From: Armillaria gallica
Lineage: Eukaryota; Basidiomycota; Agaricomycetes; Agaricales; Physalacriaceae
NCBI GenBank assembly: GCA_037576215.1
Contig: JBANDB010000012.1
Location: 310,001-374,000, forward strand
Reading direction: 5' to 3'
Length of the DNA: 64,000 bases
Under the pieces are notes generated by a model. That model was given only the letters and a program-made list of their open reading frames with translations. It searched no databases and had not been told where the DNA came from. Below, piece after piece: positions 26,813 to 36,480 of this stretch (position 1 is the first letter of the stretch; each line of letters starts with the position of its first letter). Both the position numbers and the translations under genes were made by a program.

Positions 26813-27121
26813 GTACCGGCGAGACCTCTCGTGAGACCACCGGAGGAGTAGGCTAGTACTCCTATTGGAGAGGCTTGTCTCGTCGTTGGCCTCGCGTTCT
26901 GTGGATGATTGCTGACGCCAAGCATACGCACCATCGTTGGGCCACCTCGTACTCGTTAGACGTCACGGTGCAGACATGGACCTACAATCATCCACGGGTG
27001 AATATAGGTGTCTACGGAGTGTCTCACTGCGACCGGACGCAATATTGCCGGAGTGAGACACCAGCTCCCCCTTTCCTTGTATAAAATGCCCCCGCGGAAC
27101 CTCTTTTCCTCCATCACAAAC
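26813..27121 (+). promoter_or_regulatory. Promoter of C2H2-RING copy B with inverted repeat
   Basis: The distal block (CGGCGAGACC ... ACCGGAGGAG) is at about 26818-26870. A perfect 10-bp inverted repeat, GTGTCTCACT (27019-27028) and AGTGAGACAC (27052-27061), encloses a second CCGG...CCGG pair. TATAAAA is at 27080-27086, 42 nt before the ATG. With usual TATA-to-start spacing the 5' leader would be about 10 nt. The inverted repeat is a candidate binding site for a dimeric regulator. Confidence 0.75.
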
Positions 27122-28052
27122 ATGAACAACAACCACAACCAACTGCGCTCTATGAACATCGACACGTGCGAAGCTTCGGCTTCCACTATAATTCTTCGTC
27201 CTGAAGAGGAATTCAATCCGCAATATTGCACCCAATGCGACCAGACACTGTGGTCGATTGAGCTTATGCGGAATCATCTCGACCTCTCTGGTCGACACCC
27301 GTACTGCCATACCTGCAAACGGGGCTTCTTGAACAACAACTCCTTCAAGACGGTGAGCCCCTTTTGCTGTTATGCTCGTCGACGTCGTCTAACTGTTTCC
27401 CATTCAGCACCTGATCCTTTCGGATTACCATCACTATTGTGATGACTGCAATAAGGAGTTTCAATCTTCCTCTGCTCTTAAAATTGTATGTCCTCGTCTA
27501 AAATCAGTCGAAGTAACTGCTAATGTCCGTGAACAGCATTATGAGCAATCAGCTCGTCACCACCGCGATTATGAAGAAGGCGATCGCGAAAGGCGCGCCG
27601 ATGGGTGGGAAGACGAGCTGGCACGCCAGCAGCAGGAAGAGGAGAACCGGGAGGATCCTGTCGCCCTCGAAAAAGTCGAGGAGCAGACTCCGATGACCCG
27701 GGTGGAGGTTGGCATTGCGATCTTGGTAGGCTTCATTCATTCTCTTTACTTTGACATCCTCTAACACTACCTTGCAGAATCTCAAGAAGCGCTTACAACG
27801 GCAGCCAATGCCGAAAGCCACCATAAAGCAAACCTGCCCGTTGTGCTTGTGTCCCTCATCGAAAATGAGTGTAACAAAGTGCGGACATGTTTTCTGTCCA
27901 TCGTGAGTTTCTTTTCTTATAACATAAACGCTCTAGCTGACGTTCGTCTTAGATGCATCTATCAGACCTTTGAAAAGAGTCAGGGATGCCCATCGTGCCG
28001 AAAGCCTGGTCATCTCAACCAGCTGCGAAAGATCGATTTGCATGTACATTAA
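27122..28052 (+). CDS. C2H2-RING protein copy B, 240 aa, intact
   Basis: Probable RING-type E3 ubiquitin ligase with an N-terminal zinc-finger module. Exons: 27122-27352, 27408-27485, 27537-27725, 27778-27902, 27953-28052, total 723 nt, in frame with intact GT-AG sites. Residues about 35-130 hold three consecutive fingers of spacing C-x2-C-x12-H-x6-H (YCTQC..., YCHTC..., YCDDC...). Residues about 120-165 are acidic and Arg/Gln/Glu-rich. The RING at about 187-230 is C-x2-C-x11-C-x-H-x2-C-x2-C-x10-C-x2-C, that is CPLC ... CGHVFC ... C ... CPSC. Copy-specific changes are CPLC for CPVC, CPS for CSS, and IYQTF for IRQTF. The tail ends DLHVH. A nuclear or cytosolic protein is expected: no signal or membrane segment. 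Confidence 0.88.
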
Positions 28053-28266
28053 TGCTTTCGATGGACGCTTTGCTTCGCTTTTCATTTCTTATCATGAAAA
28101 TTGAAAATCTCATACCAATATACGTCAATCGAATCGAATGAATAAAATGATTAACATTTCTTGTGCGATCAAGGTTGCTCAACGCTGACAGCCATTGGGG
28201 AGTGCATCTTCATCACCGATTCTGTGGCGCCTCTGCATGCATGTCATCTATAGATCGGCAAGGAGT

Positions 28267-28647
28267 TCATCGGTGGACGTCCACTCCTCTCGAAGTCACC
28301 TGAGCATCCGCTTCAGGGAAGATCCTTTCTGCGGCGAATCCGGGATTGTAGAGAACACAGCTCCAAATGTGCCCTCGTTCCGTCTTGTGCTTGATGCTTG
28401 AATTGGCCAAGAACAAACCGTTGGCACCGTAGATTTCAGTGACCATAAGTGGCTCGCTATCTTCATCAAAGTACATCGGTCTGTACTCTGGATGTATCTT
28501 GTTTATGAACTCTACTGGAGGAGGCCTAAGAAAGCACATAATTTGGGCCCTTTGTAAGAAAGTTACTATGTTGTGCCATTCCAGCGAAAATCGCCCTGGA
28601 CGTGGGGCTCCGACAATGGAAATTTGTGAGGGAAAGGCATATTTCAT
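28267..28647 (-). CDS. Possible hypothetical protein, 126 aa open frame
   Basis: Unrecognised. An uninterrupted frame starts at an ATG at 28647. Its composition is protein-like (for example RPPPVEF, YFDEDSEP, GANGLFLAN), but it has no known domain, no paralogue in the window and no clear splice partner. It lies between copy B and the GPCR, on the GPCR's strand. Could be a single-exon gene, an exon of an unrecognised gene, or chance. Confidence 0.25.
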   Translation of the reverse strand: MKYAFPSQISIVGAPRPGRFSLEWHNIVTFLQRAQIMCFLRPPPVEFINKIHPEYRPMYFDEDSEPLMVTEIYGANGLFLANSSIKHKTERGHIWSCVLYNPGFAAERIFPEADAQVTSRGVDVHR

Positions 28648-28760
28648 TCGCAGCAGAGGTCAGAGGTCGTTGTGACGGTCCTGCACTGCTACATGATACC
28701 AAGACGCGAATGGAGGAAGACAACAAAGTTGAAAGTGATCCCAAAAAATAGAAAGAGGCG

Positions 28761-29259
28761 GTGCCGCTGAGGCCTGCCGTCTCGGCACCATATGCGCTTA
28801 CTCTATTCTCGACTCATACGAGAATTTGGCGCCTTTTGAATCAGAGAGTCATTCACGACATTGTTTTGCAGCTTCAAGCTTCAATCTCTGGCCAGTCTGG
28901 AGTTGCACTCTTCTCGTCGCTTTATCGATCCGTGGCTTACGCCAAGATTGTTATCCCTGCATTATCTAGTCGTCGCGGAATTATCAGCTCGCAATGGAGA
29001 GTTGAGATGAATGGCATAGTGTTACGGTTCTTGGTAAACTCACACATTACATCACTCTGTCAACTTAAGTTTGGCTCTATGCTGAGAACCGGTAGAATAG
29101 ATACAATGTAATGAAATTCAGGGTAGTATACGAGAACTTATTTGTATAACCATATGCTTTTTCCTCAGTCATCGGTGTGTACATCTAACCTTTGTCATTG
29201 TCTTCCTATACACGTACCCCAGGTTGAGAACTCCGTGAGACGTGACTCCGATTCCCATA
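28761..29259. other. Intergenic downstream of the GPCR gene
   Basis: Only short frames without motifs. Probably the GPCR 3' region. Confidence 0.4.
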
Positions 29260-30584
29260 TCATTGCAACCTCCTTTGCATCACTGTCTCCCTCAGGCTCT
29301 TCGCCACGCTTTCATTCCACCCATACGTCAACGCGTTAGCAAAGCCGACGAACTGCGTCGAAGCCTGCATGATCTGCAGAACTCTGGACGAGTGGCCCGA
29401 TGCCTCCACCAGTCGATTACAGATACCAGGTATCCAAAGCAATATGTACGCGATGGGATACGCGTTCAAAAGCAGCATTCTTGAGATTTGCTTTTGATGG
29501 TCGCGAGGATGAGGGGGAAGACTCGCCAAGACGATTCGAGGTGAAGTTGGGTTATCTTTAGTTTCAACATATGGACTCGAAGGTTGGTCGCAGGGCATCT
29601 TGATGGGACACTCATCCATCTGAATCGACCCGGAGGTTTGTTCAAGATCGTTGAACCCGCTGCGGAGATTCATCCTTGAATGAGGAGTACTGCGTGTTGA
29701 AACTAAGTTGCGGACTTTCATCTGCCTTCGTAGATAAACGTATAGGTATGTGTAAAGGCCTACATCGTGAAAGTATCAGGGCTAAGAAATTGAGCATGAA
29801 CATTCGGACATACCTATCTCGATGAATATGAACAAGAAACGCCACCCGTGGGTCAGTACATAGCGCACATAAACAGGATCGGGTGTAAGCCAGCTGAAAG
29901 AAACTATCAGCCTGAATAACGATCATAGTGAGGTATTTTCATACCACCAGTTACCAGACACGGCAGTATAATAACCTTTGCCCAGGGCGATAAAGCCTAT
30001 GAATTAGACAGTCAGCCATTTGTTTGATGACTTCAGTGTGATATTGTCTACTTGTTAAGACAGGCATCACCCAGGTGTAAATACAAACTATGACGACAAA
30101 ACGCTCTTTGTTTTTATCGGATTTTGAAGTCCATGAAGAGCCATGAGAGGCGGTGACAATCATGATTGTGACTATCGAGATTGCCAGGATGGATGTATCG
30201 GTCGCCTTTGGATATTGGGTTTTAGTCTCATAACATATATACAGGACATCTGGAGTTACCTGAACCGAGAGTTGCTCGATAAATCCATTTGCAATACAAG
30301 CTGGTGTTTGCGACAATGGACCGCCAGAAAGAACGACCGATCCAGATATTACATTGGTCGTAGCATTGATACAATCTGAGTTTTCCCGGTGAACATCTGT
30401 AGTGTCACTGGGGATACCGATGCTTACCTGCAATCGCCAAGTTCAGAATGAGGAGGTGTCGATAATGCTTCTTTACCGGGAGAAACACGTAGCAGAGGAT
30501 GATGAATCCGGAGCCTAGAGAGGATAGTGCACTTCCGATGAGGTTACTAAGAGCCAGTGCTAGCTCAAAGTTGCTCAGCGCCAT
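29260..30584 (-). CDS. Git3/Gpr1-like G-protein-coupled receptor, 352 aa, six exons
   Basis: Seven-helix plasma-membrane receptor of the fungal glucose/cAMP-receptor-like class, which signals through heterotrimeric G protein to cAMP. The ligand cannot be read from sequence. Exons (minus): 30584-30428, 30375-30260, 30205-30052, 29996-29945, 29893-29814, 29759-29260, total 1059 nt in frame. It starts MALSNFELALALSN. Recognisable landmarks are LNLAIAD at the end of helix 1-2, the ACIANGFIEQLSVQATD segment around helix 3, a GNWCWL extracellular segment, the YVRYVLTHGWRF stretch before helix 5, and the C-terminal YPIAYILLWIPG (helix 6) with an NALTYGWNES helix 7 end. The third intracellular loop is long and Ser/Pro-rich. 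All landmarks are in order, so the gene looks intact. It interrupts the array between copies B and C. Confidence 0.93.
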
Positions 30585-31863
30585 GAAGGTGGAGGATTGT
30601 TGAAGGCAAGTGAATCATTGTGTCGTTTTTAAAGCCATGTAGGGCTGTGCGTAAAGATGTGCGCCCCCAGGTTTGCTCTTCATCTGATGCCAAATCTGTG
30701 CAGAGTCGAATTATCGGGTTCATGGCATATGCCGGACGCAGGGACATCCATATTCATCAGTAATCACCGAGGGATATCCATCAGTGGAGTCGCAGAGGGA
30801 CCAGGTGGTGGTGAACAGTGAGACTTACTTGATACTCTTATCAGCACTGAAGCAGACATATCTGGCGGCGTCGACGTTGTAAGTATATCATTAGATCCTG
30901 TTAATGATGAAGAATCAGCACGTATGATGGTTTGTAGCATGAATGCATATGCAAGATAAGAGAGGTACGATCAGTTTTCATTAATTGATCATCAGGGTGT
31001 TGATGTTAATAAAGCTTCTTTTCCCGGAGTTGCATCGCATCAATGTGAAAACATTACTTTTTTAAGAATGAGACCTAATCACCTGAAGAACTTTCTTAAC
31101 AGCATCGGTGTAAACCAGATATTGTGGGAACGATCGCCCTTGCTTGAAGAAAGATGGTGTTTCATCTACACGGCTCCTGGGACTTCGACTCCCGGTTAGG
31201 TGTCGAAATCTCAGGAACAAGCCTAGCAGAGTGATATGTTCCTTTGGTACGACTTTGTTGAGATAAGAATAGATATAGCTGGACGTGAAGGGAGGAGACG
31301 TACCATCCGTTTAGTACAAGCAAACGCAGAGGACTCGTTGTTTCTGTTTGCTGATACATCTTAGCTAGTCGCTCGAGTCGGCTCTGCGAGGCCGTGGTGC
31401 CGGCACCATATGCATACTTCGAGTGCATATCATTATCAAAATGATGAAATGATATAAAAATGTAACCGCGCATACTTACTGAGATCACGATCCATGTTCG
31501 GAAGTTGAACCACCATACCCACAGTCGACAAACAGGACATGGCTGTTTCGTGTTTCAGACTGAATAGAATAATCAGCTGTTTCTATACATTTACTCTTGC
31601 CCAATTATGGAAGGAACCTCACCTCTACAACAATGCATTTTCTCGCATTGACAACCGCATAACATATAGAAGGAGAAATTGTTAATGGAGGTGTAGTCGG
31701 GCAGACTGATGGATATAGTTGCAAAGTGTGCGATATCAACGACGTCCTCGGACTGATTAAGAGGGGAATTTTGGGGACCCAGAGCTGTAAAATCAAGGGA
31801 ACCGACAGTTACCGCCCCGTTCAATGTATAGCCAGCGAACATTTTGCACAGGGTGATTGAAAG
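30585..31863. other. Upstream of the GPCR, possible unrecognised minus-strand exons
   Basis: Minus-strand frames 31842-31591 and 31488-31162 are moderately long and could be joined through introns, but I recognise no family and could not fix the splice sites. Listed as unexplained sequence. Confidence 0.3.
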
Positions 31864-32300
31864 AAGGTTAGATATGTCAATTCTTCCTCACATTGTGGCG
31901 ACACGTCGTTCAGTGTCATCGTCGCGTCAAAGAGTGCTTTTGGAGCGCGTAGTCCTTATGGAACCTGACGGTGGGCTGTAAAGCGTTGATCCCGGTCCGG
32001 TGTCTCCACGACCACGTGAGCTCTAGGGCAGGTTGGCTTCGAAGTTCACCCTACTTTCCCGCTGTTCACAGCTTAGCATTGCACTATCACATTCTTTTTT
32101 CTCTCTCACCGCCAGGCTCTAGCAAGACGGTTACAATATTGAACGTTGAACAACCATCACGTAGCTATCACACTGTATTCTTTGCAACGTGTAACAACTG
32201 CTTGCTCTTCTTCAATCCACGATCGTCGCCGTTGTTCCTCCACACAAGTCGACTCCGCTGAATACGCCGACCGTCTCCGCGACATGCCTTGCATCAGGTT
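31864..32300 (+). repeat. Dispersed repeat R1, copy 3
   Basis: The left flank GATATGTC and a core GTCATCGTCGCGTCAA (about 31915-31930) are followed by GGAGCGCGTAGTCC and CTGACGGTGGGCTG. The CAACCACCACGA-type block is diverged. An exon-like remnant with GATCGTCGCCGTTGTTCC at about 32220-32240 corresponds to the same piece in the copies at 24.3, 36.1, 46.99 and 50.6 kb. Confidence 0.6.
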
Positions 32301-32426
32301 TTGTCACTCAAAGTGGGAACGTGTAGGTGCCAGATAGTTGGAACGGTATCCTTTTTCGTATTCCAGGTCTCTCCTTCAGACAAGCTGAAGCTCATTCTCT
32401 TGTAGTGATCCCCTGGCATATTAGAC

Positions 32427-32600
32427 ATGGAGCGCGTGTCCTTAGGGGAGGTCCCTGCTACTAAATCAGACGTGTTGTCATCACTGCAAGCACTCGACGG
32501 TTCAGCGGTATCTTCTTTCTGTCTTCGTGCAACTTGGCAGGATATGCGTGCAGTTCATAGTCGCAATCGCTGGACTCAAGAGTTATCTCACCATGGCTGA
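32427..32600 (+). pseudogene. Relic exon of a duplicated unknown gene (57 codons)
   Basis: An ATG-started frame of 57 codons (begins MERVSLGEVP, ends at TGA) has a diverged counterpart at about 26539-26690 that carries internal stops. Both lie about 400-600 bp before a C2H2-RING gene (copies C and B). Possibly a relic of a gene belonging to the duplicated unit. Function unknown. Confidence 0.35.
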
Positions 32601-32695
32601 CTTCGGCTCTCGGCAGATTTTTCGGACGACGGAGAATGAGTCTCAATGATTCAACTTCCAGCAAAATGTCTAGCTTCCAATTTGGATTCCATTTC

Positions 32696-33017
32696 CACTA
32701 CCGGCGAGACCTCTCGTAGGACTGCCGGAGGGGTAGCCTACTACTCCTATCGGCGTCCTTACTTTGGTTGTTGGCCTCGCGTTCTGTGGGGGATGTTTTG
32801 TAGTGCAAGCACGACATACGTACACAGTATCGTTGCACCAGTGTGTAACCACTAGACGTCACGGCGCAGACATGGACCAACAAACATCTACTGGTAAATA
32901 CAGGTCTCGACTGGGTGTCTCACTGCTACCGGAGGCAATACCGCCGGAGTGAGACACCAGCTTCCCCTTTCCCCATATAAAATGCCCCAGCGGAAGCTCT
33001 TTTCCTCCACCACAAAC
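32696..33017 (+). promoter_or_regulatory. Promoter of C2H2-RING copy C with inverted repeat
   Basis: The distal block (ACCGGCGAGACC...CTGCCGGAGGGGTAG) is at about 32699-32760. Inverted repeat GTGTCTCACT (32915-32924) / AGTGAGACAC (32948-32957), perfect 10 bp. TATAAAA at 32976-32982, 42 nt before the ATG. Confidence 0.75.
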
Positions 33018-33944
33018 ATGAATACCAACCACTACCAACTGCGCTCTATGAACATCGACACGTGCGAAGCTTTGGCTTCCACTATCACTCTTCGTCCTGA
33101 AGAGGAATTTAATCCGCAATATTGCACCCAATGCGACCAGACATTATGGTCGATTGAGCTTATGCGAAATCATCTCGACTTATCTGGTCGACACCCGTAT
33201 TGTCATACCTGCAAACGGGGCTTCTTGAATAATAACTCCTTCAAGACGGTGAGCCCCTTTTGTTGTTTCGCGTCGACGTTGCCTAACCGGTTTCTCTTCA
33301 GCACCTGATCCTTTCGGATTACCATCACTACTGTGATGACTGCGACAAGGAGTTCCAATCGTCCTCTGCTCTTAAAATTGTATGTCCTCCTTCAATCTAG
33401 ACACGGCTTTTACTAACGACAATGAATAGCATTATGGGCAATCGGCTCGTCACCACCGCGATTATGAAGAAGGCGATCGCGAAAGGCGAGCCGAAGGGTG
33501 GGAAGACGAGCTGGCACGCCAGCAACAGGAGGAGGAGAACCGGGAGGATCCCGTCGCCCTCGAAAAAGTCGAGGAAGACGCGCCGATGTCCCGAGTGGAA
33601 GTTGGCATTGCGATCTTGGTAAGCTTCATCATTCTCGTTACTTTAACCCTCTCTAATATCCCCTCGTAGAATCTCAAGAAGCGCTTACAACGCCAGCCAA
33701 TGCCGAAAGCCTCCGTCAAGCAGACATGCCCGGTGTGCTTATGTCCCTCATCAAAGATGAATGTGACGAAGTGCGGGCACGTTTTCTGTTCATCGTAAGC
33801 TTCTTGTCCCATATGATGCGAGCTCCAACTAACTTTTATCGTAGATGCATCCGCCAGACGTTTGAAAAGAGTCAGGGATGCCCATCGTGCCGCAAGCCTG
33901 GTCATCTTGACCAGCTGCGAAAGATTGATTTGCATATCCATTAG
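33018..33944 (+). CDS. C2H2-RING protein copy C, 240 aa, intact
   Basis: Same architecture as copy B: three C-x2-C-x12-H-x6-H fingers, an acidic linker and a C3HC4 RING with CPVC, CGHVFC and CPSC. Exons: 33018-33248, 33302-33379, 33430-33618, 33670-33794, 33845-33944, all with intact GT-AG sites and frame (723 nt). Copy-specific residues include HYGQSARHH in the third finger, AEGW in the linker and KMNVTK before the RING histidine. Introns 1 and 2 fall one residue before the first finger histidine in fingers 2 and 3. The predicted role is ubiquitin ligase. The target is unknown. Confidence 0.88.
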
Positions 33945-34033
33945 TGCTTTTCGACGGACGCTTTTATTCTATTTATTTTTACTTTCATGCACATCTTATA
34001 ACAATATACCACAATGCTAATTTGATGCTTTAA

Positions 34034-34339
34034 GGGCCTGTTCGGCTGCCAGGGTATTTTCGATATACCGTGATTTTTTAAATGACCGGCGCATATTATT
34101 CACGTGTTGTCACAAGTGACATTGAACGGCGGTTGAGTCCGGCAAATGCGGCAGTTCGGGAAATCGCGAAATGAAGTCGGTCCGAGCAACCCAGCTAATC
34201 ATAGACTATCTTGGCGTGCTGACACAGCATGCCGCTCACTTGTCGTCTTGTCACGCAAAATGATTAACTAATGAAAATATATACCGGTCATCAAAAAGTT
34301 AACGGTATATCGAAAATATCCTGGCAGCCGAACAGGCCC
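34034..34339. mobile_element. 306-bp PIF/Harbinger-like MITE
   Basis: Non-autonomous element with terminal inverted repeats of at least 37 bp and one mismatch, starting GGGCCTGTTCGGCTGCCAGG at the left end and its complement at the right. It is flanked by the 3-bp duplication TAA (34031-34033 and 34340-34342). A TWA target duplication and a GGGCCTGTT terminus fit Tourist-like/PIF-Harbinger MITEs. The inner arms continue to match weakly for about 20 bp more. No open frame inside. It sits 90 bp after the stop of copy C. Only one copy was noticed in the window. Confidence 0.85.
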
Positions 34340-34611
34340 TAAACAATCTATGTCTTCGGTGTGATCAAGAGGTCTCGTGTTTTCGGCCATTCGGGGGGAT
34401 ATCAGCGTGAGTGATATATATATTCCTCACCGAAACACGCGAATCGCCTCAATAGGCCCGGATTTCTCACCTCAATTCTTCGACGCGCACAGCTGCTTCT
34501 ATCTCAGCCAATTAGATCCTTTGGGAACACATTGTTTCATACGCCCAAAGCACATGATCATGTCTACTTCTTGTTTGCTGACTACATGAATCTTGAATCT
34601 GAACTACCACC

Positions 34612-35727
34612 ATGACCTCTCCCATTCTCGCAGGACCCCTCGGTGAATGCTGCTTCACTGCAGTAAAGCACGAAGGGACACCAGCCGGCAGAGTCGATAC
34701 CATATCTAGTGTACCAACCTACGTTTCCGAGCCCCCGCCTGCTAAGACGGTCGGAAAGCCGAAGGTCGTGCTGTTCTTTGCTGACGTCTACGGCCCAATG
34801 TACATCAACAACCAGCTTCTGCAAGATTATTTCGCTTCTCAAGGTTCGTTTTCTCTTACCCGGCGGCTTTGGAAAGGTGGCGATAACGGTCATGTTGAAT
34901 AGGATTCATCGTCATGGGAATGGATTATTTCCTCGGAGACCCTGTGTATATACACACAGAGCCGAACTTTGACAGACAGGCGTGGATGGTGAAGTCGAAG
35001 GAGCAAGCGAAGGAACTTATGCCGGGATGGTTGGACGCCATTCGGGAGAAATACGGTAAGTGGTACAGTGCTTGTCGAGCTCTTCTAAATTTACTCGGTT
35101 GAATAGGCCAGGATGCATATTACACAGCCGTAGGCTACTGTTTTGGAGGCCCATACGTTCTGGATCTTGCGGCTAGTGGAGATATCGTGGCTGGCAAGTG
35201 TTGAACGGATACTTTTGAGGATCCCATTCCTGATGCATTGAATACTAGGTGCTATTGCGCATCCGGCATTCCTTACTGAGGATCACTTCAAGAATATCAA
35301 GAGTATACATTCCCGTCTTCTATCTGAAGTTCCCAGACTGACGCTTTGATTTCAGAACCTCTACTTCTGTCATGCGCGGGCACGTACCATTTACTTTGGT
35401 TATCCTCCAACTTACTTCATCTCATCATCACTAATAGAAATTGATCACACCTTCCCGTTGGAGTCCCGTCGACGGGCTGAGGATATCCTAGTCGAAAACA
35501 AGGCCAAGTATTGTTTCCAGGTCTTTTCGGGGGTCAGCCATGGGTTTGCTGTGAGAGGCGACCCGAATGTTGGTGATACTCGTAAGTATCCGTGACTTTT
35601 GTGCAACTGCTGCGGTAGGCTGAGGTCGTCGATAGGCTGGGCAAAGGAAGAGTCCGCGCGAGGGATTGCTAATTGGTTTCAGCGCTTTAGTGCTGAGGCC
35701 GAGGCTTCGCAGTCAGTTAAGTTATAA
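34612..35727 (+). CDS. Dienelactone hydrolase family protein, 261 aa, seven exons
   Basis: Alpha/beta-hydrolase of the dienelactone hydrolase family, probably cytosolic. It may hydrolyse lactone or ester intermediates of aromatic breakdown, but the substrate is not known. Exons: 34612-34843, 34903-35055, 35107-35193, 35249-35302, 35356-35379, 35438-35581, 35636-35727, total 786 nt in frame. The nucleophile motif is GYCFGG (Cys), the acid lies in EIDHTF, and the histidine in SHGFAVRGDP, so the Cys-Asp-His triad is complete. No signal peptide is seen. Two introns begin with GC rather than GT: 35194 (GCAAGT) and 35380 (GCACGT). Both are required to keep frame and conserved residues. One exon is only 24 nt. 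It lies between the MITE and R1 copy 4. Confidence 0.92.
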
Positions 35728-35929
35728 GAGCAATATCGGTTTGTAGTGCAGAAGTGAATTTATACTTGTTCCGCTAGTGATAAACTTCTTTAAAAGTGAT
35801 GATGCTTTGTGTTCCACTAGCTGCCAGTGGCAGGTAAGAGATGATGAGGGAGCGAAAGAACGAAGCAACGAAGGGTGATCTGCACTGGGCGGATGGTCGG
35901 CGGTCTCTTAAATGAGTACGTCATTCGCT

Positions 35930-36480
35930 CGTCATAATTTGATGAAATATCGCGTCATTGTCGCGTCAATGAGCAGTCGTCGGCACGCGCCGCCAAAGCC
36001 GACGGTGGCGGTGGCGGCGATTTACCAGCTTAGGGCTATTACATAACAAACGTCCGCAATCTTTTCAACCACCACCACGACGGTGGATCCTTTGCCGTGC
36101 TAGCTCTTTCTCTTCCTCAATCCACGGCCATAGCTACTGTTCCGCCTCGCTCTTTGCAAGACAGACGATGCCCCTGCCTTCGTTGAGTTGCCTGACTCGC
36201 CTGCAATCTCAAGTCAGACTTGATGTTCGCGTCGCGCGTGATACAAATGGATGGGAAGCTTGAACGTACGAGGCTGGCAGCCAAGTCCGACAGCGACGTG
36301 GGATTATCCTGCATATTGGAGCTGGACGTAGATGTTGACCAGCAACGCCATTCGCAGGTATAACTGACTTTTTGCGTATACTGGGCCGTACTCAGAGAAT
36401 TCTTTATTAGGATTTTGCTCCTTGATACGCTACGGATGGAGAGCATCGCTCGAACAAGATCTGGTGGAAGGATGTAATCA
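35930..36480 (+). repeat. Dispersed repeat R1, copy 4
   Basis: The core CGCGTCATTGTCGCGTCAA (35951-35969) holds two TGACG/CGTCA half sites. It is followed by a GACGGTGGCGGTGG block, ATAACAAACGTCCGCAATC and CAACCACCACCACGACGG. Remnant exons follow: GCCATAGCTACTGTTCCGCC (about 36129-36148) and a 37-codon frame from 36249 starting MDGKLERTRL that ends at a GTATAA donor-like site near 36358. The rest resembles 47.1-47.6 and 50.8-51.3 kb. Confidence 0.6.

Noticed and set aside
27019..27061. Inverted repeats as transposon ends or a CRISPR-like array
   Set aside because: The arms are 10 bp, 23 bp apart, occur once per gene at a fixed promoter position and have no target duplications. CRISPR is not expected in a fungus and there is no regular array.
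31162..31842. Second GPCR upstream of the first
   Set aside because: Some hydrophobic pieces, but none of the landmark motifs seen in the real receptor, and no consistent splice joins.
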